Part shown: positions 1 through 6,856 of the stretch, one piece after another
Numbering within the stretch: position 1 is the first letter of the stretch
Layout: every line of letters starts with the position of its first letter
DNA from: Akkermansiaceae bacterium
GTDB taxonomy: Bacteria; Verrucomicrobiota; Verrucomicrobiia; Verrucomicrobiales; Akkermansiaceae
NCBI GenBank assembly: GCA_023301645.1
Contig: JALZUH010000020.1
Coordinates: 1-7,626, forward strand
Direction of reading: 5' to 3'
DNA length: 7,626 nt
Position numbers and translations under genes: made by a program
Notes under the pieces: model-generated
Told to the model about the DNA's origin: nothing
Seen by the model: the letters and a program-made list of their open reading frames with translations, nothing else
Database searches by the model: none

Positions 1-48
1 GACATTGCACCACGGGCAAATGTCGAGACAGTCCATTACATCAAGCAT

Positions 49-1044
49 ATGAATAACGAAGACATTTCAGCACAACTTTCAGAACAAATCACCGCCTCAT
101 GCCAATGGGTTCCGACCATTAAGGAAGAAATGGGTAAAGTCCTCGTTGGCCAAGCCGACCTCGTTGACCGACTCATTGTAGGTCTACTTTGTAAGTCTCA
201 CATCCTGCTAGAAGGTGTCCCTGGACTTGCTAAAACACTGGCCGTCAATGCCCTTTCTGGATGCCTTCACACCGATTTCTCAAGACTGCAGTTCACTCCA
301 GACCTTCTACCTTCCGACCTCATCGGAACGATGATCTACAATCCTAAAGAGTCGACCTTCTCACCTAAGCTCGGCCCTATCTTCAGTAACATCGTGCTTG
401 CCGATGAGATTAACCGCTCACCTGCCAAAGTGCAGTCAGCCCTCCTCGAAGCCATGCAGGAGCGCCAGGTCACCATTGGCGACACCACCTACCCGCTGCC
501 TAATCCATTTCTCGTATTAGCCACTCAGAACCCGATCGACCAAGAAGGAACCTATCAGCTACCAGAAGCACAGCTCGACCGATTCCTCTTCAAGGTGACC
601 GTCGACTACCCAACTCTCGATGAAGAACTCATTATCCTCGACCGCATGGCAACATCTGCACCCACCTACCAGACCACCCCAGTAGTCGATCTCGACACCG
701 TGGCAAAGAGCGTCGAGCTGGTAAATCAGATCTACATCGACCCCGCAGTGCGAAAGTATATTGTCAATCTCGTCCACGCTACGCGTAACCCCGCAGAAAT
801 CGACAAGAGCCTCGTAAGACTCATCCGCGTCGGTGCATCACCTCGTGCGACCATTAATCTCGCCCTCGCTGCCCGTGCGAAGGCATTCATGGCAGGACGC
901 GCCTATGTCACACCTCAGGACGTGAAGGACTTAGCCCACGACATACTACGCCACCGTATCCTACCGAGCTACGAAGCCGAAGCCGAAGACATCACGACAG
1001 ATCGTATTATTGATAAGATCTTAGTGAAGGTTCCCGTGCCATAG
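49..1044 (+). CDS. MoxR-family AAA+ ATPase
   Basis: This 331-residue protein is a MoxR-type AAA+ ATPase, a chaperone-like motor that remodels or activates partner complexes, often with von Willebrand A proteins. The sequence shows Walker A GVPGLAKT at residues 56-63, Walker B ending in LADE at 117-120 followed by INRSPAKVQ, sensor 1 ATQN at 158-161, a candidate arginine finger in AQLDRF (R178), and sensor 2 GASPR at 262-266. This is the complete MoxR core plus lid, of usual family length. The ATG at 49 gives about 34 residues before the conserved GQ. The frame is open back to the window edge, so an upstream start is possible. No Shine-Dalgarno sequence precedes it. A strong terminator follows, and the usual DUF58 and VWA partner genes are not downstream. 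The family assignment is secure; the cellular substrate is unknown. Confidence 0.95.
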   Translation: MNNEDISAQLSEQITASCQWVPTIKEEMGKVLVGQADLVDRLIVGLLCKSHILLEGVPGLAKTLAVNALSGCLHTDFSRLQFTPDLLPSDLIGTMIYNPKESTFSPKLGPIFSNIVLADEINRSPAKVQSALLEAMQERQVTIGDTTYPLPNPFLVLATQNPIDQEGTYQLPEAQLDRFLFKVTVDYPTLDEELIILDRMATSAPTYQTTPVVDLDTVAKSVELVNQIYIDPAVRKYIVNLVHATRNPAEIDKSLVRLIRVGASPRATINLALAARAKAFMAGRAYVTPQDVKDLAHDILRHRILPSYEAEAEDITTDRIIDKILVKVPVP

Positions 1045-1083
1045 GCATTACTCGAAATAATAGAGCCCATAACATTCTCATCC

Positions 1084-1119
1084 AATAGCCTCTCACATCT
1101 TGTGGCGGGCTATTTTTTT
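1084..1119 (+). terminator. Intrinsic terminator after the moxR-type gene
   Basis: The outer stem AATAGCC (1084-1090) pairs with GGCTATT (1108-1114). The inner stem CACA (1094-1097) pairs with TGTG (1101-1104) around a TCT loop, with a 3x3 internal loop between the stems. A T run extends to 1119. It lies 40 bases after the moxR stop and ends only 14 bases before the next start codon, so it either isolates the DUF1802 gene or acts as a leaky or attenuating terminator in its leader. Confidence 0.85.
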
Positions 1120-1133
1120 GACCACCTCACAAC

Positions 1134-1697
1134 ATGACGACACACACCACCGCCTTCAAGGAATGGGCAATCGTATGCGACGCACTCGCTAGCGGTAAGC
1201 AGCAGCTGATCTTCCGCAAAGGAGGCATCCATGAAGGCCGTGAAGGCTTTTCCTTTAAGCACGACACCTTCGCCCTCATGCCCACGCGATTCCACGCCAA
1301 GGCCGAGCACGTCACTGAAAACCTCACCGCAGAGCAATCTATAGCCAAGCCCAGCTGGCAGGATGGCGACATCATCACGATTACTCACGTAGCTCTCGCC
1401 CAGTGGGCAAAGACACTCACTAGCTGGGCAGACGTTAAGAAACTCTCTGCTCACCACATTTACAGTGAGCAGACTCTCTCTGAGAGATTCCACTGGCAGG
1501 GCAAAAACATGCCTACAGGAAGTATTCACGTCGCACTCGTGAGAGTCTACCGCCTAGCTGAGCCACTCGCACTCAGCTATAATCAATCCTACGCGGGCTG
1601 TCGTAGCTGGATAGACATCCCCGAATACAGCACTGACTCCATGTCACCTGTCCTCGATGACGCAATCTTTGAGGCGACATGCTCGGATATACTTTAG
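1134..1697 (+). CDS. DUF1802 family protein, function unknown
   Basis: This is a 187-residue soluble protein with no signal peptide or membrane segment. I recognise the DUF1802 pattern: AFKEWAIVCDAL at residues 7-18, LIFRKGGIHEG at 25-35, FKHDTFALMPTRFH at 41-54, then HHIYSEQTLSERFHW at 107-121 and VALVRVYRL at 133-141. The family is conserved but has no established biochemical function that I can state. The start at 1134 fits because the conserved block begins six residues later. No ribosome binding site is visible; the octamer CACCTCAC lies three bases before the ATG. The gene sits between a terminator and the fabV promoter region, so it is probably transcribed alone or by readthrough from moxR. 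A long open frame on the opposite strand here is judged to be a shadow. The family call is good from memory of the motifs; the function is open. Confidence 0.85.
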   Translation: MTTHTTAFKEWAIVCDALASGKQQLIFRKGGIHEGREGFSFKHDTFALMPTRFHAKAEHVTENLTAEQSIAKPSWQDGDIITITHVALAQWAKTLTSWADVKKLSAHHIYSEQTLSERFHWQGKNMPTGSIHVALVRVYRLAEPLALSYNQSYAGCRSWIDIPEYSTDSMSPVLDDAIFEATCSDIL

Positions 1698-1782
1698 GAA
1701 CGGTCGCTTGATTCACAACATGACGCGGCGAAATAAAGGCTCATTTAGAGCTGATTTCACAGATGATCGAGTCACCCACTAA

Positions 1783-1816
1783 AAAAAATCTGTTCAATTA
1801 GAAAAAATCTGTTCAA
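1783..1816 (+). repeat. Tandem 15-bp direct repeat upstream of fabV
   Basis: AAAAAATCTGTTCAA occurs perfectly at 1783-1797 and again at 1802-1816, 19 bp apart start to start (close to two helical turns), with four bases (TTAG) between. It sits 48-81 bp before the fabV start in the only sizeable intergenic region on this strand. Position and spacing suggest paired sites for a transcription factor on one DNA face. No known operator is recognised, so the regulatory role is inference. A weak promoter candidate (TTCAAA at 1831-1836, 16 bp, TATTTT at 1853-1858) lies just downstream and would give a nearly leaderless fabV transcript. Confidence 0.7.
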
Positions 1817-1863
1817 AAACCAGCAACAATTTCAAACATCGTTCTCAACAACTATTTTAACTT

Positions 1864-3060
1864 ATGATTATTTCTCCTAAAATCCGTGGCTTCATCTGCA
1901 CCACATCTCACCCAGACGGCTGCGCTGCTAACGTGCAAGAGCAGATCAACTACGTAAAGTCTAAGCCACAAATCGAAAACGGCCCGAAGAACGTCCTCGT
2001 TATCGGAGCATCAGCTGGATACGGCCTCGCCTCACGCATCGTGCCAGCATTCGGATCTGGAGCAAACACACTCGGTATCTTCTTCGAAAAGCCAGGCACT
2101 GAGAAAAAATCTGGCTCAGCTGGATGGTATAACTCAGCAGCATTCGAAAAAGCAGCCACAGCTGAAGGCCTCTTCGCTAAGTCACTCAATGGAGACGCAT
2201 TCTCCAATGAGCTCAAAGCACAGGCACTTGAAATCATCAAAAATGAAATGGGTGGCAAAGTCGACCTCGTCGTCTACTCACTCGCATCACCAAGACGAAC
2301 AGACCCAAATACAGGTGAAGTTTACAAATCAGTGCTCAAGACCACTGACGGTGACTACACTAATAAAACGCTCAACACCGATAAAGGTGAAGTGCAGGAA
2401 GTAACCATCGGTGCTGCCAGCGAAGATGAAGTAGAAAACACCATCAAAGTCATGGGTGGTGAAGACTGGGAAATGTGGATCAATGCACTAGCTGACGCAG
2501 GTGCACTTGCAGAGGGTGTAAAGACCGTCGCATACTCCTACATTGGGCCTGAGCTCACATGGCCTATCTACACAGATGGCACTATCGGTCAGGCGAAGAA
2601 AGACGTCGAAAAGTCCTGTGCTAAGCTCGATGCTAAGCTAAGCGACGCGCTCGGTGGCTCAGCCTACGTTTCCGTCAATAAAGCTCTCGTCACACAGGCG
2701 TCCTCAGCGATTCCCGTCGTGCCACTCTACATTTCTATTCTCTACAAAGAGATGAAAGCTAAGGGCATCCACGAAGGGTGTATTGAGCAGATTGAGCGTC
2801 TATTCTCAGACCGCCTCTACTCAGAAGACGCAAAGCTCGACGAAGCTGGACGTATCCGCCTCGATGACTGGGAAATGCGCGAAGACATCCAAACTGCTGT
2901 GCAGGCTTCATGGGAGAAGGTTTCCAATGAAAACTTCGGTGAGCTTGCTGACTTCGAAGGCTACCAAGAGGAATTTCTTAAGCTCTTCGGCTTCGGACTC
3001 GACGGCGTCGACTACGCAGCTGAGACATGCCCAGCTACGGCACCTGCCTCACTCGCATAA
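1864..3060 (+). CDS. fabV: FabV-type enoyl-[acyl-carrier-protein] reductase (NADH)
   Basis: This 398-residue cytosolic enzyme carries out the last step of each fatty-acid elongation cycle, reducing trans-2-enoyl-ACP (or enoyl-CoA in the related TER enzymes) with NADH. The sequence shows the nucleotide-binding motif GASAGYGLASR at 48-58, VYSLASPRR at 137-145, and the diagnostic active site YSYIGPELTWPIY with Tyr236-x8-Lys245, the long Y-x8-K spacing that separates FabV from FabI, FabL and FabK. Length matches the family (about 400). The start is firm: an in-frame TAA lies at 1858-1860, two codons before the ATG. No Shine-Dalgarno sequence is visible. The gene stands alone between a repeat-bearing promoter region and a strong terminator. 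Characterised FabV enzymes are largely refractory to triclosan, so tolerance is expected but not shown. A bacterial TER-like role cannot be excluded. Confidence 0.96.
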   Translation: MIISPKIRGFICTTSHPDGCAANVQEQINYVKSKPQIENGPKNVLVIGASAGYGLASRIVPAFGSGANTLGIFFEKPGTEKKSGSAGWYNSAAFEKAATAEGLFAKSLNGDAFSNELKAQALEIIKNEMGGKVDLVVYSLASPRRTDPNTGEVYKSVLKTTDGDYTNKTLNTDKGEVQEVTIGAASEDEVENTIKVMGGEDWEMWINALADAGALAEGVKTVAYSYIGPELTWPIYTDGTIGQAKKDVEKSCAKLDAKLSDALGGSAYVSVNKALVTQASSAIPVVPLYISILYKEMKAKGIHEGCIEQIERLFSDRLYSEDAKLDEAGRIRLDDWEMREDIQTAVQASWEKVSNENFGELADFEGYQEEFLKLFGFGLDGVDYAAETCPATAPASLA

Positions 3061-3080
3061 TTAGTTATTTTCAATTACAG

Positions 3081-3117
3081 CGGCACCCTGACACTCCTTG
3101 TCGAGGTGCCGTTTTTT
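3081..3117 (+). terminator. Intrinsic terminator after fabV
   Basis: The outer stem CGGCACC (3081-3087) pairs with GGTGCCG (3105-3111). The inner stem GACA (3090-3093) pairs with TGTC (3099-3102), loop CTCCT, with a small CT/GA internal loop between. Six T follow at 3112-3117. It begins 21 bases after the fabV stop and should end the fabV transcript efficiently. It also rules out the TTG at 3098 as the start of the next gene. Confidence 0.92.
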
Positions 3118-3163
3118 CTTCCCCCCCCTTTCTCACACTCCACGCTCACTCCCACACCTCACC
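3112..3163 (+). other. Pyrimidine-rich leader before the tlyA-type gene
   Basis: From the terminator T run to the tlyA start, 52 bases contain only about eight purines, including a run of eight C at 3121-3128. No -10-like element and no Shine-Dalgarno sequence is visible in it. The last bases include CACCTCAC (3155-3162), also present before the DUF1802 start. It may be a translation-initiation leader favouring an unstructured start, or part of a promoter I cannot recognise. Confidence 0.45.
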
Positions 3164-3898
3164 ATGCCTGCTAAAGAACGCGCCGACGCCATCCTCTTCT
3201 CACTAGGGCTATGTCAGTCACGCGAGCAGGCCAAGCGACTCATCCTCGCAGGTGAAGTCATGCATGGCACCACAGTAGTAGCAAAGCCGAGCACCAAGTT
3301 CGACTCCGCCACCGTGCTCACGGTAAAGACTAAGCAGAAATTCGTAGGTCGCGGCGGGTTTAAAATAGAAGGCGCACTAGAAACCTTCGGCATCGACGTC
3401 ACCGGGATGACCTGCCTTGACGTAGGATCATCTACAGGTGGTTTTACAGACTGTATGCTACAGCGAGGAGCAGTCCGTGTGCACGCAGTCGACGTCGGCA
3501 CTAATCAGCTCGTGTGGAAACTTCGCAGTGACCCGAGAGTAATCGTTAAAGAGCAGTTTAATGCTCGCCACATGACACCTGAAGACATCGGAGAGCCTAT
3601 TGATTTAGCTGTCACAGACGTCTCCTTCATCTCCCTTACGAAGATACTCCCCCCGATGTTCTCCACTCTTAAAGACGACGGACAAATCGTCTGCCTGATC
3701 AAGCCGCAGTTCGAACTCAATCGCGAAGACATCGGCAAAGGAGGCATTGTCCGAGAGCCTGAGATGCATCAGCGCGCGGTCGATAAGATCCACGACTTCG
3801 TGACCAACGAGCTAGGCTACACGTGGATAGACTGCATTGACTCCCCCATTACTGGCACCGACGGAAACCGTGAGTTTCTCGCATGGTTAAAAAAGTAA
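3164..3898 (+). CDS. tlyA: TlyA-family rRNA 2'-O-methyltransferase (S4 plus FtsJ-like fold)
   Basis: This 244-residue protein joins an N-terminal S4 RNA-binding domain (about residues 3-60) to a Rossmann-type SAM methyltransferase domain. The sequence shows the linker FVGRGGFKI at 60-68, the SAM motif DVGSSTGGFTD at 86-96, LAVTDVSFISL at 148-158, KPQFE at 180-184, and SPITGTDGNREFL at 227-239. Lys67, Asp152, Lys180 and Glu237 correspond to the catalytic tetrad known from mycobacterial TlyA. Family members methylate the ribose of C1920 in 23S rRNA; longer ones also modify C1409 in 16S rRNA, and this length fits the short 23S-only type (inference). These proteins are often mislabelled haemolysin A. 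The start at 3164 is preferred because the upstream TTG extension runs through the fabV terminator. It converges on the M16 gene, 26 bp between stops. Confidence 0.93.
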   Translation: MPAKERADAILFSLGLCQSREQAKRLILAGEVMHGTTVVAKPSTKFDSATVLTVKTKQKFVGRGGFKIEGALETFGIDVTGMTCLDVGSSTGGFTDCMLQRGAVRVHAVDVGTNQLVWKLRSDPRVIVKEQFNARHMTPEDIGEPIDLAVTDVSFISLTKILPPMFSTLKDDGQIVCLIKPQFELNREDIGKGGIVREPEMHQRAVDKIHDFVTNELGYTWIDCIDSPITGTDGNREFLAWLKK

Positions 3899-3924
3899 TT
3901 AGGGGCTAGCAATCAACTCCTACT

Positions 3925-6810
3925 CTACAGCGTAAATATATCCTCTGCTGTGACCTCCTTGAGCGTCCCTAGTTTACGCAGTGCATCAAGATCGACTTTA
4001 TTTCTATCACCAACGATCGAAATACGCTTAGGCTTTCCTTTGATATGATCAGTATGGAATTTCTGCACATCCTCAAGTGAAGTCCCTTGAATCTGCTCAA
4101 GTGAAATCTTGTTCATATTTCCCTCAACACCCATGCGCTTCCAATCCATCAACGTAGAGGCAATCGACCTGAAGGGAATACGGTTAGCATCTGCCTTTTG
4201 AACCAATGAGCTCTTACTACGGTCAAATCTCTCTTGGTTATCTGGGATTTGCTCGAAGAGCTCGTTAAAGGTGTTAATCGCCTCGACCGCTTTATCGGCT
4301 TGGCAGCCAATGGTGCCAACGGTGACAAACGAACCATTCTTCCTTCTTGGCGTGCTGACAAAGGCATTAGCAGAGTATGCTAAGCCTCTCGCCTCGCGAA
4401 GCTCTTGGAAGACAATACTCGACATTCCACCAGAGAAGTAACCGTTGAAGAGAGTCGCTTCAGCTCGGTCAGATTCATCCCACTCCCCAGGGATAGACTC
4501 GATCCATACCTGCGCCTGAGACATTTCTCTATGAAGGAAATAGATACTCACAGGATCAGTCACCTCTGTGATCGCTCTAGGAGTCTCCTCCTTGGCCTTA
4601 GTAAGATCAGATGCAATAGTGAGCGAATCCTGCCAGATTGCAGCTGACTTCTTACCTGTGTAGGCGATGGTGTGAGGGGTGGTAAATAAAGAATCAATAG
4701 TGCGCTTCATATCCACCTCAGTAAGCTTATCCAAATCTGCATCTGAGAGGGCTAAGCGATAGACTGACTGGTCACCATATCTACGGAATCTCGCCATCGC
4801 ATGCACTATGCTATTAGGGTTGCTTCGGCTGTCAGCTTTCGACTGCTTGGTGTCCTCGATGATTTTTTGCAGCGTGCTTTGATCGAAGGAGAAATGCTTG
4901 ACCCACTCATAGAAGAGCTTCACCGACTCATCATAAGAATGCTCTGGGCCAGTAAGTGTGACCGAAGTAGACCTCTCCTGCGTATTAAACGAGGCGCTTG
5001 ACCCGAGCTTATACCATAGGTTTTTGAGCTCGATAGGGCTAAGCTTATCCGTGCCAGAGCTTTCTAGCACAGAGATGGCTGTGCTGAGTTCTTTCACAGT
5101 GAATGTCCCCACGGGGAAATGCCACGTCAGGTTGAAGATATTATTGATCGGATTTTTAGTCGTAATGAACTCCATGCCATTGGCTAGGGTCGACTTAATA
5201 TACTGCGCATTCTCTTCGATAAAGACTGGCGCTATCGCATTCACCTCGAGACTTGTTAGCTCATCAGAATAAGGGCTCTGATCAACAGGATTCATCTCAA
5301 TAGGGTCGATCTGAGGCTTATCAATCTGGCTAATGACCGGGTCCCCCTTGACGCGATGAACTGTCACGTAGGGATGATTGAAGTATTTCTTAGCGACTCT
5401 TACGATGTCCTCTTTAGTGACACTGGCGAAGCGTGCGTGCTTTTGGACAGCCTCACTCCATGGCTGAAGTTCTAGGAACGAATCTCTCAATGCCGCTACA
5501 CGCCCTGCGTTGGTCTCGAAGGAAAGCTCGTCACTTTTTAATAGATCAAACCGAATTGGCTCAAGCATCGACTCCTCAAACTCCCCTTTTTTAAGAAGCT
5601 CAATTTGTGAAAGGATAAGACCTTCTAGCTCATCTAGTGATTGACCAGCTCTAGGGTAGACATAGAAATGTTGGCTACCTCCTTGATTAAGGAATAATGG
5701 CCAGCTTCCAGCGTTTCTTACTTTTTTGCCTTGGATGAGGTTCACCTCGAGTAAACCAACCACGCTATTGTCCAAAAGCATATCGAGCATCTGCAGTGCT
5801 GGCATATCTTCATGACCATTAGGCACTGTTTTAAACGCCATGGAAACTGACTCTTCACCTTGGAAGGGAAGTTCGATGTGCTTAATTTCGCTAGGTGCTG
5901 ATGCTAACTTCTCCTCGATTGGTTCTAATGGAGTCGCTGAAGGTGCCAGCTTGCCGAATGCATCTTCAATGACCTTCAGTGTTGTTTGCGTATCAATATC
6001 ACCACTGATAATGATGGCCATATTCTCAGGCACATAATACTTCGCGTAATGACTGTAAAGCTGAGAGATTGAAGGGTTTTTGAGATGCTCTTCTGCCCCT
6101 AGGATGGTATTACCGTAGCGATGATCAGGGTAGAGTCCCTTCATCGCAGCATTAAAGACGAGGTTGTTACCCTTATCGTTAGATCGATTCTTCTCCTCGT
6201 AAACAGTTTCTAACTCAGTGTGAAAGAGACGAAATATAGGATTACTAAAACGCTCCGACTCGATCATCGCCCACTGACGAAGGCGGTTTGATGGCAGGTT
6301 TACCTTATAGACAGTCTCGTCGAAAGACGTGTGCGCATTAATATTAGAACCACCCAGGGACTTATAGAGCTTATCCATCTCATTGGCGATGGCGAACTTA
6401 GCGGCTTCTTGAGAAGTAGCATTGATCTTAGCATAGATCTCCTTACGCTTTTGAGCATCATCTTCTGCTTTGTGCTGCTCAAAAAGCTCGGTGATCTTAC
6501 TAAGCACTTTACTCTCCTCTTCGAAGTTCGTCGTGCCGATCTTTTTGCTCCCCTTAAACATCAGATGCTCAAGATAATGGGCAAGACCCGTAGCATCCGC
6601 TGGATCGTGATAGCTACCACAACGCACAGCGATCTCTGCGTAGAATCTTGGGCTTAGATTATTTTCAGTAAGGTAGACAGTGAGCCCGTTTTCTAACTGA
6701 TAGACCTTCGCATTAAGCAAATCGTCATCATGGACGAGCTGCGACTGCGCAGAGGCGTGGAAGCCAGATAGAGGAGAAAGAGCAAGGGCGATATAACAGA
6801 AAAACTTCAT
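3925..6810 (-). CDS. Secreted two-lobed M16 family zinc metallopeptidase
   Basis: This 961-residue protein is a pitrilysin/PqqL-like M16 peptidase predicted to degrade peptides in the periplasm. Residues 1-21 form a signal peptide (Lys2, hydrophobic core, ASA before Gln22; no lipobox). The N-terminal half has the inverted zinc motif HYLEH at 78-82, with Glu81 as the base, and ELETVYEE at 199-206, whose Glu199/Glu206 spacing matches the pitrilysin Glu162/Glu169 pair. A charged helical insert (about 100-150) separates the motifs. The second M16 half starts near 537; its equivalent of HxxEH is degenerate (AISVLESSGT, 578-587), while SGGMSSIVFQELREARGLAYS (793-813) carries the conserved C-terminal-lobe motif. 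The ATG at 6810 is chosen over one at 6870 because that lies between the -35 and -10 of the gene's promoter and the extension would spoil the signal peptide. Substrate unknown. Confidence 0.95.
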   Translation of the reverse strand: MKFFCYIALALSPLSGFHASAQSQLVHDDDLLNAKVYQLENGLTVYLTENNLSPRFYAEIAVRCGSYHDPADATGLAHYLEHLMFKGSKKIGTTNFEEESKVLSKITELFEQHKAEDDAQKRKEIYAKINATSQEAAKFAIANEMDKLYKSLGGSNINAHTSFDETVYKVNLPSNRLRQWAMIESERFSNPIFRLFHTELETVYEEKNRSNDKGNNLVFNAAMKGLYPDHRYGNTILGAEEHLKNPSISQLYSHYAKYYVPENMAIIISGDIDTQTTLKVIEDAFGKLAPSATPLEPIEEKLASAPSEIKHIELPFQGEESVSMAFKTVPNGHEDMPALQMLDMLLDNSVVGLLEVNLIQGKKVRNAGSWPLFLNQGGSQHFYVYPRAGQSLDELEGLILSQIELLKKGEFEESMLEPIRFDLLKSDELSFETNAGRVAALRDSFLELQPWSEAVQKHARFASVTKEDIVRVAKKYFNHPYVTVHRVKGDPVISQIDKPQIDPIEMNPVDQSPYSDELTSLEVNAIAPVFIEENAQYIKSTLANGMEFITTKNPINNIFNLTWHFPVGTFTVKELSTAISVLESSGTDKLSPIELKNLWYKLGSSASFNTQERSTSVTLTGPEHSYDESVKLFYEWVKHFSFDQSTLQKIIEDTKQSKADSRSNPNSIVHAMARFRRYGDQSVYRLALSDADLDKLTEVDMKRTIDSLFTTPHTIAYTGKKSAAIWQDSLTIASDLTKAKEETPRAITEVTDPVSIYFLHREMSQAQVWIESIPGEWDESDRAEATLFNGYFSGGMSSIVFQELREARGLAYSANAFVSTPRRKNGSFVTVGTIGCQADKAVEAINTFNELFEQIPDNQERFDRSKSSLVQKADANRIPFRSIASTLMDWKRMGVEGNMNKISLEQIQGTSLEDVQKFHTDHIKGKPKRISIVGDRNKVDLDALRKLGTLKEVTAEDIFTL

Positions 6811-6827
6811 AGATGTAACAGGCTTAA

Positions 6828-6839
6828 GCAATAAATTGC
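6828..6839. repeat. Short inverted repeat in the M16 leader
   Basis: GCAAT-AA-ATTGC forms a 5+2+5 inverted repeat between the predicted transcription start (about 6850) and the M16 start codon. It could be an operator or a small leader hairpin. At this length chance is a serious alternative. Confidence 0.35.
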
Positions 6840-6856
6840 AGTTGAGTTGATAGGTA

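Noticed and set aside
1110..1529. Open frame of 139 codons on the minus strand across the DUF1802 gene
   Set aside because: It is antisense to a gene with clear family motifs, overlaps the terminator, and its translation shows no recognisable domain.
1730..1758. Hairpin GAAAT...GCTC-ATTTA-GAGC...ATTTC after the DUF1802 gene
   Set aside because: The stem is short and broken by an internal loop and no T run follows, so I do not call it a terminator.
3098..3163. Upstream TTG start for the tlyA gene
   Set aside because: The extension would translate the fabV terminator and a pyrimidine tract; TlyA proteins begin near the S4 domain, matching the ATG at 3164.
3889..3924. Terminator between the convergent tlyA and M16 genes
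   Set aside because: A run of six A/T at 3889-3894 exists, but I find no stable stem next to it on either strand in the 26-bp gap.
3930..3979. Inverted repeat GCGTAAA...TTTACGC at the 3' end of the M16 gene
   Set aside because: Seven base pairs around a 36-base loop inside coding sequence is likely chance, with no T run beside it.
4149..6657. Several open frames of 60-108 codons overlapping the M16 gene
   Set aside because: All lie within a coherent 961-residue peptidase and show no independent coding signal.
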